Shown here piece by piece: positions 51,639 through 60,642 of a stretch of DNA of 64,000 nucleotides. This DNA is from Limosilactobacillus reuteri. GTDB lineage: Bacteria > Bacillota > Bacilli > Lactobacillales > Lactobacillaceae. The notes under the pieces were generated by a model that did not search any database, was not told where the DNA came from, and worked only from the letters and a program-made list of their open reading frames with translations. A program made the position numbers and the translations under genes. Within the stretch, counting starts at the first letter, position 1. Each line of letters starts with the position of its first letter. Where the stretch lies: contig NZ_JAJGTZ010000023.1 in NCBI RefSeq assembly GCF_020784725.1, positions 1 through 64,000 of the forward strand, read 5' to 3'.

Positions 51639-52541
51639 TCATTCAATTGTTAATAACAAACCATATAACGCACCTAATAAATTAGCTTCATTGCCAAACT
51701 TTGCGGTCATTATTTCTGGCATCGTGACATCATCATGCAAACGGTAATCACTCTTTTGCAGAATCATAAATTGCTTCTTTATTTCATCAATTAAAATTTT
51801 TTGTGCACTAATGCCACCGCCAACGAGCACACGTTCAAGGTCAACAACTGTCTGGATATTTAAGATTAAGACAGCGACTCGCCGACAAAATCCTTCAAAT
51901 AAGGACCAAATAACTGGGTTATGACGATTAATTTCTTTAAAGACTCGTCGGCCATCAGTTTTATCCTTAATATCACAAATATCAGCCATAGTTTCAATCA
52001 TCTTAACTGCTGAAGTAGTAGCCCCCATTGTCGAATAGTGAAGTTCAGGGGCATCATTATCAATGATCATCGCGCTTAATTCACCGGCCTGAAAATGCGG
52101 CCCGTGCAAAAGCTGATTATTAATAACAATCCCGCCTCCAACTGAAGTTCCTAATGTAATTACAGCGCCATTACTGATACCATTGAGATTCCCAAGCCAC
52201 ATTTCCGCTAATGTCGCACAATTAGCATCATTACCAACATATACCGGGCAATGAGCTCGTGATTCTAGATAGGCTGCAAAGTTAAAGGTTCCCATAAAGC
52301 CAAGGGCACCAGTGAATTTTACCTCTCCCGTCGCCGGATTAACTACTCCTGGAAGACTAACGCAAATCGCAGTAACTTTTTCTAAAACTGGCTCAACAAC
52401 AGCAAAGATTGCAGCCAGAAATGCATCTTTTTGATGAGGAGTTGGGACATGATTTTTCTCAAAGATATTACCAGAGTGGTCAATTAAAGCACTCTTTATC
52501 TCTGTCCCACCAATATCAATACTTAAATACTGTCGTTGCAT
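51639..52541 (-). CDS. ROK-family protein (putative sugar kinase)
   Basis: 300 aa with the phosphate loop SIDIGGTEIK, catalytic Asp105 in GNDANC and the GTSVGGGI and VLVGGGIS segments of ROK sugar kinases. The zinc motif CxCGxxGCxE found in most ROK glucokinases is missing; the corresponding AGELSAMIIDN region has no cysteines. This points to the zinc-less ROK subgroup (for example beta-glucoside-kinase-like). GAGG lies upstream of the ATG. It follows brnQ by 25 bases on the same strand. Confidence 0.83.
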   Translation of the reverse strand: MQRQYLSIDIGGTEIKSALIDHSGNIFEKNHVPTPHQKDAFLAAIFAVVEPVLEKVTAICVSLPGVVNPATGEVKFTGALGFMGTFNFAAYLESRAHCPVYVGNDANCATLAEMWLGNLNGISNGAVITLGTSVGGGIVINNQLLHGPHFQAGELSAMIIDNDAPELHYSTMGATTSAVKMIETMADICDIKDKTDGRRVFKEINRHNPVIWSLFEGFCRRVAVLILNIQTVVDLERVLVGGGISAQKILIDEIKKQFMILQKSDYRLHDDVTMPEIMTAKFGNEANLLGALYGLLLTIE

Positions 52542-52566
52542 AACTCCTCACCTCATCTCTCTTATA

Positions 52567-53919
52567 TTATACACGACTCCGCTGTTGAGGGTACCAAATA
52601 CAAATACTGATAAATAGGCCCACTAGGGTAAACGGCAACCAACTAAAACCAAGTTGATACAAAGGAAAACACTTTTCTGCAAAATGGATTAATGACATAC
52701 TAAATGAAGTATCCCGTAAAACCGATGGGAAAGCATTTACCATATCAAAAAACGCAGGAATCATGGTTATACCTGTTGTAATTCGGTAAATTATTGAAGC
52801 TCCCTGGAATAGGGGTGAAAAAATACCTAGTAGAATCAACACAATAGCAAGTGGGTAAAGGAACATTAAAACCGGTATCGACCATGAAACGATTTGGTCT
52901 AATCCCATGTTAGCAACCAGAAATGATAATAGGCAATTGCCCCGTAAAAAGGCTTTATAAGAAATCTGGGGAAAACGGTAGTGAAAATCCTGAGCAAAAG
53001 CAACTACTAACCCCATTGCCGTTGTCATACAAGTAATTGTCGCAAGGGTTAGCAATAATACATTTCCATAATTTCCCATATAATAATGCGCAATTTGATT
53101 TAATGTTGTTCCCCCATTAGCTGCAATTGCAAATTGGTGCCGACTCGTTGTCCCCAAATAAATTAGTCCAATATACAAAATCCCAATTCCAAAAATTCCA
53201 ATCATTCCACCCTTGGTAGTAGCAAGTGAAACTGATTGTTGAGATTTAAAACCAAGTTGGCGAATTGCGGTAATAATCGTAACGCCAAAAACCAATGCTG
53301 CTAATGCATCAACAGTGTTATATCCCTGAATAAAACCATTACTAAAGGCATGATTAACATATTCTGGAGTTGGTTGGGGAGTAGTTGTACCTCCCATTGG
53401 ATGAATAAAGGCGAGAAGAAAGATCAAAAATAACATAATAAGGAAAATCGGATTTAAAATCTTACCAATTATTTCGGTGATTTTTCCTTCACGCGTTGCA
53501 AAAAAGTAAACAATTAGAAAAAATACTCCGGTATAGGCTAATAATCCCCAACCTTGCATCCCTTTACTTAAGTATGGCGCAACTCCAATCGTATAAGGTA
53601 CAGTTGCCGTACGCGGGGTTGCACATAAAGGTCCAATAATTATTTGAACTAGGACAAGGAAAACAAGGGCAAATTTTTTTCCATTTGGTAAAGCTAGCTC
53701 ATATAATCCATTTGCATGTGTAATACTAATCGCTAGTAATGCAAATAGCGGTAAAAGAACACCAGAAAGCAAGAATCCACCCGTTGCTGCTACCCACTGA
53801 TTACCAGCTAGTTGTCCTAAATGCACAGGGAAAATTAAATTTCCTGCCCCAAATAACATCCCAAAAATTAGCGACCCAATTACCAAGTAGGTTTTACACG
53901 CTGCTTTAATTGAGTTCAT
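52567..53919 (-). CDS. brnQ: Branched-chain amino acid transporter
   Basis: 450 aa with twelve membrane helices and the BrnQ (LIVCS) N terminus IFGMLFGAGNLIFPVHLG. It imports leucine, isoleucine and valine with Na+ or H+. AAAGGA lies about 13 bases before the ATG, a slightly long spacing. It is followed closely by the ROK gene, with which it is probably co-transcribed, a pairing with no obvious metabolic link. Confidence 0.92.
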   Translation of the reverse strand: MNSIKAACKTYLVIGSLIFGMLFGAGNLIFPVHLGQLAGNQWVAATGGFLLSGVLLPLFALLAISITHANGLYELALPNGKKFALVFLVLVQIIIGPLCATPRTATVPYTIGVAPYLSKGMQGWGLLAYTGVFFLIVYFFATREGKITEIIGKILNPIFLIMLFLIFLLAFIHPMGGTTTPQPTPEYVNHAFSNGFIQGYNTVDALAALVFGVTIITAIRQLGFKSQQSVSLATTKGGMIGIFGIGILYIGLIYLGTTSRHQFAIAANGGTTLNQIAHYYMGNYGNVLLLTLATITCMTTAMGLVVAFAQDFHYRFPQISYKAFLRGNCLLSFLVANMGLDQIVSWSIPVLMFLYPLAIVLILLGIFSPLFQGASIIYRITTGITMIPAFFDMVNAFPSVLRDTSFSMSLIHFAEKCFPLYQLGFSWLPFTLVGLFISICIWYPQQRSRV

Positions 53920-54009
53920 AGTTAATCACTCATTCCTTTTCTCTAAATTTAATCTGACGCTAAATTATACCATGAAATAAGCGCCCAGGCAGGAGTACAT
54001 TTCAAGCAA

Positions 54010-54187
54010 AGGGAGCGAGACAGAAGTCACTTGTGACTTCGTTTTTCGACGCGAAGCTAGCCTCTGAGAGCCCCCGCAAGCAACAATAGGCCTCCAATGT
54101 TCGGTTTTTTTACCGGGCGTTGGAGGCCATTGTTGTACTGCGCCATTTGTCTTTTGTGAAAATAACTTGGCTTATGTCACAGTCCCT
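54010..54187. repeat. Large foldable intergenic element
   Basis: About 178 bp with nested inverted repeats. AGGGA...GACA at the left end faces TGTC...TCCCT at the right end. GAAGTCAC (54023-54030) pairs with GTGACTTC (54033-54040). A long hairpin joins 54081-54097 and 54120-54135 (CAACAAT, bulged A, GGCCTCCAA with their complements). The stretch CGACGCGAAGCTAG is shared with copy C of the dispersed element (33904-33917). Its GC content exceeds that of the surroundings. It lies after the esterase gene. Confidence 0.6.
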
Positions 54188-54193
54188 TTAAAT

Positions 54194-54940
54194 CTAATTT
54201 TTTAAAAAGTTAGCTACTAGTTCCAAAATTTCTTGGCGTCGTGAGCCATTAAACATATGCCCTTCTCCAGGGATTAAATGTAATTCACTGTTAGGCATGA
54301 TTACATTATATTTCTTTGATGCTTCAGGGGAAACCACATTATCAGCTAACCCATGAATTAGCAGTGTGGGGCCACTATAATGTTGCGCTGTTTCGTAAAT
54401 TGGTAAAAGCTGCGCCGTTCGGAAGTAGTCGCCGCCAACGGTAAAGCCATGCACAGCAACCGTTTCTGGTATATGGTTAGGGTCATATTGGCTTCCCTGA
54501 CAGACGCCTTTTAGCGCATCATCTTTCAAGGTTGCAGCAGGTGCCAGTAGTACTAGTTTTGTAATAATATCGCGGTAATAAGCCGCCAACATAGAAGCAA
54601 CTACCCCACCTTGCGAATGACCAATTAAGTAAATCTTCTTTGCTTGCATCGTGGTGTGAGCATAGTCAATAATTTTCATTCCATCCAAAATTTCACTGAA
54701 AACTGTCATATTCTGGAATTCACCATCACTATAGCCAGTCCCATCAAAGTCAAAGCGTAATGTTGGAATTCCTTGTTGGTTTAAATAGTGCGAAAGAGCA
54801 TAAAGAATCTTAGAATCATCATATCCCAGATTGCCCTTAAAGCCATGCATCAGAATTGCAACCGTATCGTTTTTAATCGTTCTTGTTCTCTCAAGAAGGC
54901 CATATAGTTTTAGACCATCTCGTTTGATTGTTATTTCCAT
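54194..54940 (-). CDS. Cinnamoyl/feruloyl esterase-like alpha/beta hydrolase
   Basis: 248 aa very like the L. johnsonii LJ0536 cinnamoyl esterase: RFDFDGTGYSDG, GHSQGGVVASML, LLAPAATLKDDAL and VVSPEASKKY occur in order. The triad is Ser109, Asp200 and His228. Such enzymes release ferulic and other hydroxycinnamic acids from plant esters. ATG 54940 has GAGGTGG seven bases upstream. It follows the APC permease gene by 34 bases and is probably in one operon with it. No secretion signal, so substrates must enter the cell. Confidence 0.88.
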   Translation of the reverse strand: MEITIKRDGLKLYGLLERTRTIKNDTVAILMHGFKGNLGYDDSKILYALSHYLNQQGIPTLRFDFDGTGYSDGEFQNMTVFSEILDGMKIIDYAHTTMQAKKIYLIGHSQGGVVASMLAAYYRDIITKLVLLAPAATLKDDALKGVCQGSQYDPNHIPETVAVHGFTVGGDYFRTAQLLPIYETAQHYSGPTLLIHGLADNVVSPEASKKYNVIMPNSELHLIPGEGHMFNGSRRQEILELVANFLKN

Positions 54941-54974
54941 CAGACCACCTCTCACTTATTATCCACTGTTTGAT

Positions 54975-56330
54975 TTAATGTTTTAGCTTCTCCAACATTG
55001 CGCGGTGGTGAGCCTCGTGTGACTCATCCACCTTAATAAAGAAATAAGAAACTGCTGCGACAATTGCAACGACAACACCAACTGTAATCGTCTTAATTGT
55101 AAAATTCGTTACCATATAGCATGAGATTAAGAGTGCTAACACTGGAATGATATATTTTCCTGGAAGCTTGAATCCATGATTAGGAAATTCATTAGTATGT
55201 TTAAACTTAATTACTGCTAAAATTGACGGAACATATTGCACAAACGAAGCAAGCACAATACAAGAAACAAGAAAGAGGTAAGATTGAGTAACTAATAACA
55301 TTGAAACAACGGCTGTCAGGATAATTGCTACCCAGGGGGCATTATGACGGTTCTTTTTGCCAATCCACTTTGGTAACATCGCATGTTCGGTTGCTAGTGA
55401 GGAAATTAATGACGGAGTGTTAAAAGAGGCCGCAAATGCCACTCCAAAAATACTAATTAACATTCCCACAATTACTAACATGTATCCCCATTTTCCGACA
55501 CCAGTTCCAAAGGCATTTGCAATTGGTGTACTATAATTTGACATCCTAGTCCCCAAAATACCGATCGCTACCAGCATCATTAGCGAATACATAACCGTTA
55601 CGCTAACCATTACGGCGATTAATACGCGCGGAATATTTTTCTCTGGATCAGTCATTTGCTTTGCGGCAATTGGAATAAAGGAAAAGCCGGTAAACATATA
55701 GAAAACAACACTAAAAGCTGCTCCAAAATGCTTTGCAAGCGGCATTGCCCCGGTAGTTGCTGCATGAGGAATCACCGGTGAAAAATTAGCAAAATGAATA
55801 CAAAAAACGCCAATAACAATAAAAGCAAGGATCGTAATCATTTTCGCAGCTGAAGAGAGGTTATCGACCAACTTAACAAGCGTCTGGCCGAAGAAATTAA
55901 TGATTGAGAATAATAAAATTAAGCCAAAAACAGAAACATAGTATATCCAATGAGTATTAAAAAGTGGTAAAAAGCTTCGAAGAGTTGTCAATAAAGCTAC
56001 CACTTCGGCAGATAAAGTACAGCATCCTAAAAACCACGTAAAAATGCCGAGCTCATAGCCAGTAAACCGGCCAAATGCATTATAGGAATAAAGCCAAGCT
56101 GCACCCGATCCGGTAAAGCGGCTAGAAAGATCCGCATAACATAATGCAACCATGCTAACCGTAATAGCTGCACAAAGTAAGACAAGGACACTTGCTAAAT
56201 TCATATCCTTATAGATAACTTGTGGTAGCAAAAAAGCACCTGACCCAATAACACCATTAATACCTAAAAAATAAATTGAAATGAACGATAACTTTTTAGG
56301 ACTTTTCTTTTTCGTATTGATAAGCTCCAC
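54975..56330 (-). CDS. APC-family amino acid permease (paralogue 2)
   Basis: 451 aa with about twelve membrane helices, closely similar along its whole length to the permease at 24400-25818 but lacking its longer tail. It carries the GINGVIGSGAFLLP substrate loop. It starts with GTG, with AAGGA six bases upstream and no better choice. The substrate is unknown; two paralogues suggest either different amino acids or different regulation. A clear promoter lies upstream. Confidence 0.85.
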   Translation of the reverse strand: MELINTKKKSPKKLSFISIYFLGINGVIGSGAFLLPQVIYKDMNLASVLVLLCAAITVSMVALCYADLSSRFTGSGAAWLYSYNAFGRFTGYELGIFTWFLGCCTLSAEVVALLTTLRSFLPLFNTHWIYYVSVFGLILLFSIINFFGQTLVKLVDNLSSAAKMITILAFIVIGVFCIHFANFSPVIPHAATTGAMPLAKHFGAAFSVVFYMFTGFSFIPIAAKQMTDPEKNIPRVLIAVMVSVTVMYSLMMLVAIGILGTRMSNYSTPIANAFGTGVGKWGYMLVIVGMLISIFGVAFAASFNTPSLISSLATEHAMLPKWIGKKNRHNAPWVAIILTAVVSMLLVTQSYLFLVSCIVLASFVQYVPSILAVIKFKHTNEFPNHGFKLPGKYIIPVLALLISCYMVTNFTIKTITVGVVVAIVAAVSYFFIKVDESHEAHHRAMLEKLKH

Positions 56331-56371
56331 CTTCTATCCTTTATAACAAAAATAAGATTACCTTTATTTAA

Positions 56372-56400
56372 AGTCTATTCTTATTTTAAAGGGTTTACAA
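56372..56400 (-). promoter_or_regulatory. Promoter of the APC permease-esterase operon
   Basis: On the minus strand, TTGTAA (56395-56400) and TAGACT (56372-56377) are 17 bases apart, about 42 bases before the GTG start. Confidence 0.55.
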
Positions 56401-56433
56401 GTAAGGCAAGGCAACCAATCTTTATATTTCCAA

Positions 56434-56468
56434 ACAAAAAAAGACCGAGTTAAACTCGATCTCTTTTC
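56434..56468 (-). terminator. Terminator after xpk
   Basis: AGA-CGAGTT pairs with AACTCG-TCT, with T/A tracts on both strands. Read on the minus strand it has a seven-T tail and ends the phosphoketolase transcript. Confidence 0.7.
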
Positions 56469-56506
56469 TTAACTTATTAAGTGTTTAATTAGCAATCAGT
56501 AGCTGA

Positions 56507-58918
56507 TTACTTAAGACCCTTCCAAGTCCAGTTAGTAACTTCTGGTAAGTCCTTACCTTCTGAACGGATGTAGTGGTTGTGCTTGTTGATCATGTTGTCC
56601 ATCTTGGCAACAAATGCAGCACTCTTTTGTTCGTAACCAGGAACACTTTGGATAGCGTCCTTAGCTAAGTGGAACCGGTCAAGTTCGTTTAATACACGCA
56701 TATCGAATGGAGTGGTGATATCACCATTTTCTTCGTATGAGTGAATGTGAACGTTACGGTTAGCACGATCGAAGAACAATGCTTGGATCATGTCACGGAA
56801 TCCGTGCCATGCAAAGATAACTGGCTTGTCAGTAGTGAAGTAACTATTGAATTCAGCATCAGTTAAACCTTCAGGGTTCTTGTCAGTGTTCATCAAGCGC
56901 ATAATTTCGATGATGTTGATGTAACGAATCTTCAATTCAGGGAAGTTGTCATGAAGAATGTCAATAGCTGCAAGAGCTTCTTCAGTAGGTTCAGTACCAG
57001 AAGATGCAAATACAACATCTGGTTCAGTACCTTGGTCAGTAGATGCCCAGTCAATGTAGCCAAGACCATTGTCAGCCAATTGAGTAGCTTCATCAATAGA
57101 GAACCATTGTGCACGTGGGTGCTTAGAAGTTACGAAGAGGTTGATGCATTCTTGGTTACGGAATGCCTTGTTAGATACAGCCATTAATGAGTTAGTATCT
57201 GCTGGCAAGTATTCCTTAACGAGGTCTGGACGTTCCTTTTCAAATAAGTGAGTCAATAGACCTGGATCTTGGTGAGTGTAACCGTTGTGATCTTGTTGGA
57301 ATACAGTAGAAGTATCAACAAAGTTCAATGCTGGGTATTGGTGACGCCAGTAAAGATCCTTAGCCTTACGTAACCACTTCATGTGTTGAGTAAGCATTGA
57401 ATCAACAACACGACCGAATGCTTCGTAAGTTGCGAAGAATCCGTGACGACCAGTTAATGTGTAACCTTCAAGGAATCCTTCAGCTTGGTGTTCTGAAAGT
57501 TGTGAATCGATCATACGACCTTGTGGAGCCACATCTTCATCGTTTGGTTCGTGGATACCTTCCATCCATTGACGCTTTTGACCATCAAGGAATGCGTAAA
57601 GGCGGTTTGACTTAGATTCGTCAGGACCAAATCCACGGAAGTTAGTTGGGTTCAATTCAGCCATCTTGTTGAGGTACTTACCCCATTCAAGCATGTCTTG
57701 CTTTACAACAGAACCAGGATTTTGAACATCAATAGCAAAATCACGGTAGTTTGGCAATACAAGTGGCTTAGGATCGATACCACCATTAGTGATAGGGTTC
57801 ATAGCCATACGACGGTTACCTTCTGGTGTGTTCTCTTCAACAAGAGCAACTGGGTGACCATCTTCGTCGAACAATTCTTCTGGCTTGTATGACTTCAACC
57901 AGTCAACAAGGATGTCCTTGTGTTCCATGTCATCTTGGGATACTGGAACTGGAATTTGGTGTGCACGGAATGAGTTTTCAATTGGGTTACCATCAAGGTC
58001 AGTCTTAGGACCAGTCCAACCCTTAGGTGCACGGAAGATAATCATTGGCCATTGTGGTAATGAGTTATCATTGTTTTCACGAGCGTTCTTTTGAATGGCC
58101 TTGATTTCTTCAACAACCTTGTCTAAAGTCTTAGCCATTTCTTCGTGAACTTCCATGTGAGGCTTGTAACCCTTGAATTCACCATCACGGTCAGCTTCTT
58201 TGTAAGCTGAAACAAAGTATGGCTTCCAACCCATACCTTCGAAGTACTTAGTAAGTTCTTCGTCGCTCATCCGTGAAAGGATAGTAGGGTTAGAAATCTT
58301 GAATCCGTTAACTTGGATGATTGGTAATACCGCACCATCCTTGATTGGGTTGATGAACTTGTCTGAGAACCATGATGCCATTAATGGACCAGTTTCAGCT
58401 TCACCATCACCGATTTCAACAGCGGCAATAACTTCTGGGTTATCTAAGATAGCACCAACACCGTGTGAAAGTGAGTAACCAAGTTCCCCACCTTCGTGGA
58501 TTGAACCTGGTGTTTCAGGTGCAGCGTGTGATGCAGTACCGCCTGGGAATGAGAAGTGCTTGAATAACTTAGCCATTCCCTTAGTGTCTTGAGTATATTC
58601 AGGATAAATTTCAGTGTATGAACCATCCAAGTATGAGTTGTTAACCATAACTTGGCCACCGTGACCTGAACCTTCGATGTAGAACATATCAAGGTCATAC
58701 TTCTTAATTACACGGTTCAAGTGTGCGTAAATGAAGTTTTGAGGAACAATAGTACCCCAGTGACCAATTGGCTTAGGCTTAACATCTTCTGCCTTTAATG
58801 GTTGGCGAAGTAATGGATCACCCATTAAGTACAATGTACCAACTGAAAGGTAGTTAGCTGCACGCCAGTAAGCATCAACACTTTCCAAGTATTTCTTGGA
58901 ATCGTAATCTACTGCCAT
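56507..58918 (-). CDS. xpk: Xylulose-5-phosphate/fructose-6-phosphate phosphoketolase
   Basis: 803 aa, the full length of phosphoketolase. It splits xylulose-5-phosphate into acetyl-phosphate and glyceraldehyde-3-phosphate with thiamine diphosphate and Mg2+, the key step of heterofermentation. Visible are the TPP-binding [15 protein letters not shown], the conserved [11 protein letters not shown] and GSGHGG segments. AGAAGGAG precedes the ATG. Its own promoter lies upstream and a terminator downstream. Its TPP need links it to the thiamine importer at 31 kb. Codon use is strongly biased, as expected for a highly expressed gene. Confidence 0.97.
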   Translation of the reverse strand: MAVDYDSKKYLESVDAYWRAANYLSVGTLYLMGDPLLRQPLKAEDVKPKPIGHWGTIVPQNFIYAHLNRVIKKYDLDMFYIEGSGHGGQVMVNNSYLDGSYTEIYPEYTQDTKGMAKLFKHFSFPGGTASHAAPETPGSIHEGGELGYSLSHGVGAILDNPEVIAAVEIGDGEAETGPLMASWFSDKFINPIKDGAVLPIIQVNGFKISNPTILSRMSDEELTKYFEGMGWKPYFVSAYKEADRDGEFKGYKPHMEVHEEMAKTLDKVVEEIKAIQKNARENNDNSLPQWPMIIFRAPKGWTGPKTDLDGNPIENSFRAHQIPVPVSQDDMEHKDILVDWLKSYKPEELFDEDGHPVALVEENTPEGNRRMAMNPITNGGIDPKPLVLPNYRDFAIDVQNPGSVVKQDMLEWGKYLNKMAELNPTNFRGFGPDESKSNRLYAFLDGQKRQWMEGIHEPNDEDVAPQGRMIDSQLSEHQAEGFLEGYTLTGRHGFFATYEAFGRVVDSMLTQHMKWLRKAKDLYWRHQYPALNFVDTSTVFQQDHNGYTHQDPGLLTHLFEKERPDLVKEYLPADTNSLMAVSNKAFRNQECINLFVTSKHPRAQWFSIDEATQLADNGLGYIDWASTDQGTEPDVVFASSGTEPTEEALAAIDILHDNFPELKIRYINIIEIMRLMNTDKNPEGLTDAEFNSYFTTDKPVIFAWHGFRDMIQALFFDRANRNVHIHSYEENGDITTPFDMRVLNELDRFHLAKDAIQSVPGYEQKSAAFVAKMDNMINKHNHYIRSEGKDLPEVTNWTWKGLK

Positions 58919-59000
58919 CTAATAAACACTCCTTCTATATAAATCAATACGTCCTGTGCTTTCTAACAACATAACGTAAATCATTAAATTTACAATGTTA

Positions 59001-59028
59001 ATGATAAACTGTTTTTTCAAAAAGTCAA
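59001..59028 (-). promoter_or_regulatory. Promoter of xpk
   Basis: On the minus strand, TTGACT (59023-59028) and TATCAT (59001-59006) are 16 bases apart, leaving a leader of about 75 bases. The remaining spacer to the gntR-type gene shows nothing else I can name. Confidence 0.6.
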
Positions 59029-59187
59029 CCTTTTTACAAATTGATACGGTCCAATTATAAAAAATTAATAATTTTAAGCCGCTCTTTAGTTTTGCAAACC
59101 GGCTAACATCTTTAGTCTAACACCATGTGCCACCTTCTACGGTTATATTGCACAAACTTATGACAATCTATTGAACTCAAATTAATA

Positions 59188-59919
59188 TTAGCCTTCCTGG
59201 TCTAAGCTAACAAAAGTGCTGTATTTCATGTATTTATAGTGAATACGCATATTTGAAACTTCAAATGGTGTTCCATCATCTAAAAAGAAAATTCCATCAA
59301 TTATGCCCACCGGTTCTGTCGAATTCAACTTTAATAATTCTTGGTCTTGTGTATCTGATGGCGAGACGCCAATAGTCATAAACGACTTGGTAACCCGTTT
59401 TCCCATCGTATCCTCAAGATAATTAAAAATAGAGCCATTGACAATTTCAGGAGATAAGGTTGGTGTAATCTTAATCGGGATAAAACCAGTTTCAATCATA
59501 AAAGGTTGGTCATCAATTAGCCGTAACCGTTTGATTTGGTAAACAAAGTCATTATCATTGAGGAACAACTCTTCTTGTACATCCTTATTTGCGGGAACAA
59601 CCTGATAATCAAGCAACTTAATCCCTTGCTTCTTCCCATCAGCACGGAAACTATCCGTAACTCCTAAATTACTCCCCTCATAATGAAATAAGGACTGATT
59701 TTTTAGGTAAAGCGGATTAATGAAGGTTCCCGAACCGCGCTTTTTGAAGATAATTCCTTCTTGCGCCAATACACCTAGTGCCCGCTTGATTGAACTTCGA
59801 CTTACCTCATAAATCTCGCTTAAGCTTCGTTCGTCCGGTAGCCGCATTCCGGGGTATTCATTGTCTAAAATTTTTTGTTTTATATCACGCATCACTGAGC
59901 GATATACTAAGTCTGCCAT
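59188..59919 (-). CDS. GntR-family regulator with UTRA domain
   Basis: 243 aa. An N-terminal winged helix (LPDERSLSEIYEVSRSSIKRALGVLAQEGIIFKKRGSGTF, about 27-66) is followed by a UTRA effector domain (about 95-235), as in HutC-type regulators, which usually bind a sugar phosphate or related metabolite. GAGGAG precedes the ATG. It lies directly upstream of xpk and divergent from the YbaK gene, so control of one of these is possible. An AATTCGAATT palindrome (59945-59954) near its start may be an operator. Confidence 0.88.
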   Translation of the reverse strand: MADLVYRSVMRDIKQKILDNEYPGMRLPDERSLSEIYEVSRSSIKRALGVLAQEGIIFKKRGSGTFINPLYLKNQSLFHYEGSNLGVTDSFRADGKKQGIKLLDYQVVPANKDVQEELFLNDNDFVYQIKRLRLIDDQPFMIETGFIPIKITPTLSPEIVNGSIFNYLEDTMGKRVTKSFMTIGVSPSDTQDQELLKLNSTEPVGIIDGIFFLDDGTPFEVSNMRIHYKYMKYSTFVSLDQEG

Positions 59920-60048
59920 CTAATTAACTCCTCGGATTTATTTAATTCGAATTTTAATGATACACTTTAAGTATAGCAGACCTATTTTAAATTGGGATCT
60001 TTTTGTGAAATATTGGTGCGACCCAGATAAATTTAGGAGGATCTTATT

Positions 60049-60555
60049 ATGAGTAAAAAGAATAAAAAAAGTAAAATGAAAAAAACGCAGGTGGAACAAA
60101 TCTTAGATAAAAATAATATTCCATATGAGCAAGCAGAATTTCCGACGCATCAAGATGGGGATGTCCGTTCAATGAGCGTTGACCATACCGGCATTGATGA
60201 ACACATTATTTATAAAACCCTTGTCCTTACTGGTAATGTGACTGGTCCATTAGTCGGAGTCATCCCCGTCGACACCCACCTTGATGAAAAGAAATTAGCT
60301 AAGGTTTCCGGCAACAAAAAAGTTAACATGGTTCCCCTTAAAAACTTGTTAAAGACAACGGGGTATGTTCATGGTGCTAACACGCCTGTAGGAATCTATG
60401 AAAAATTTCAATATCCGATTTTTATTGATAATGAAGCAAAAGAACAAGGCGAAATTTATGTTTCATCTGGGAAAGTTGGTCGATCGGTTAAACTAAACGC
60501 TGAAGACTTAGCTGGATTAGTTCATGCAACTTTTGCTGATTTAGAACAAAAGTAA
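60049..60555 (+). CDS. YbaK/EbsC-family aminoacyl-tRNA deacylase
   Basis: 168 aa. The YbaK domain (about 15-165) contains the conserved VYKT-like IIYKTLVLTG, GVIPVD and GIYEKFQYPIFID segments, typical of Cys-tRNA(Pro) deacylases, which remove cysteine mis-attached to prolyl-tRNA. The first 12 residues are a Lys-rich extension. TAGGAGG lies before the ATG. It is divergent from the GntR gene and upstream of the dipeptidase gene with an 87-base gap. Confidence 0.9.
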   Translation: MSKKNKKSKMKKTQVEQILDKNNIPYEQAEFPTHQDGDVRSMSVDHTGIDEHIIYKTLVLTGNVTGPLVGVIPVDTHLDEKKLAKVSGNKKVNMVPLKNLLKTTGYVHGANTPVGIYEKFQYPIFIDNEAKEQGEIYVSSGKVGRSVKLNAEDLAGLVHATFADLEQK

Positions 60556-60642
60556 TCTATCATTAATTGACCTCCCTAGTTGTGAAGACTAAACTTATTA
60601 CTATAGTTTTATTTAAGGTCATTATAGAAAGGTCCTGAAAAA

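Noticed and set aside
51639-53919. brnQ and ROK gene as one pathway
   Set aside because: They probably share a transcript, but amino acid import and sugar kinase have no metabolic link I can support.
57397-58094. Several plus-strand frames of 60-72 codons
   Set aside because: Shadows within the highly biased xpk coding sequence.
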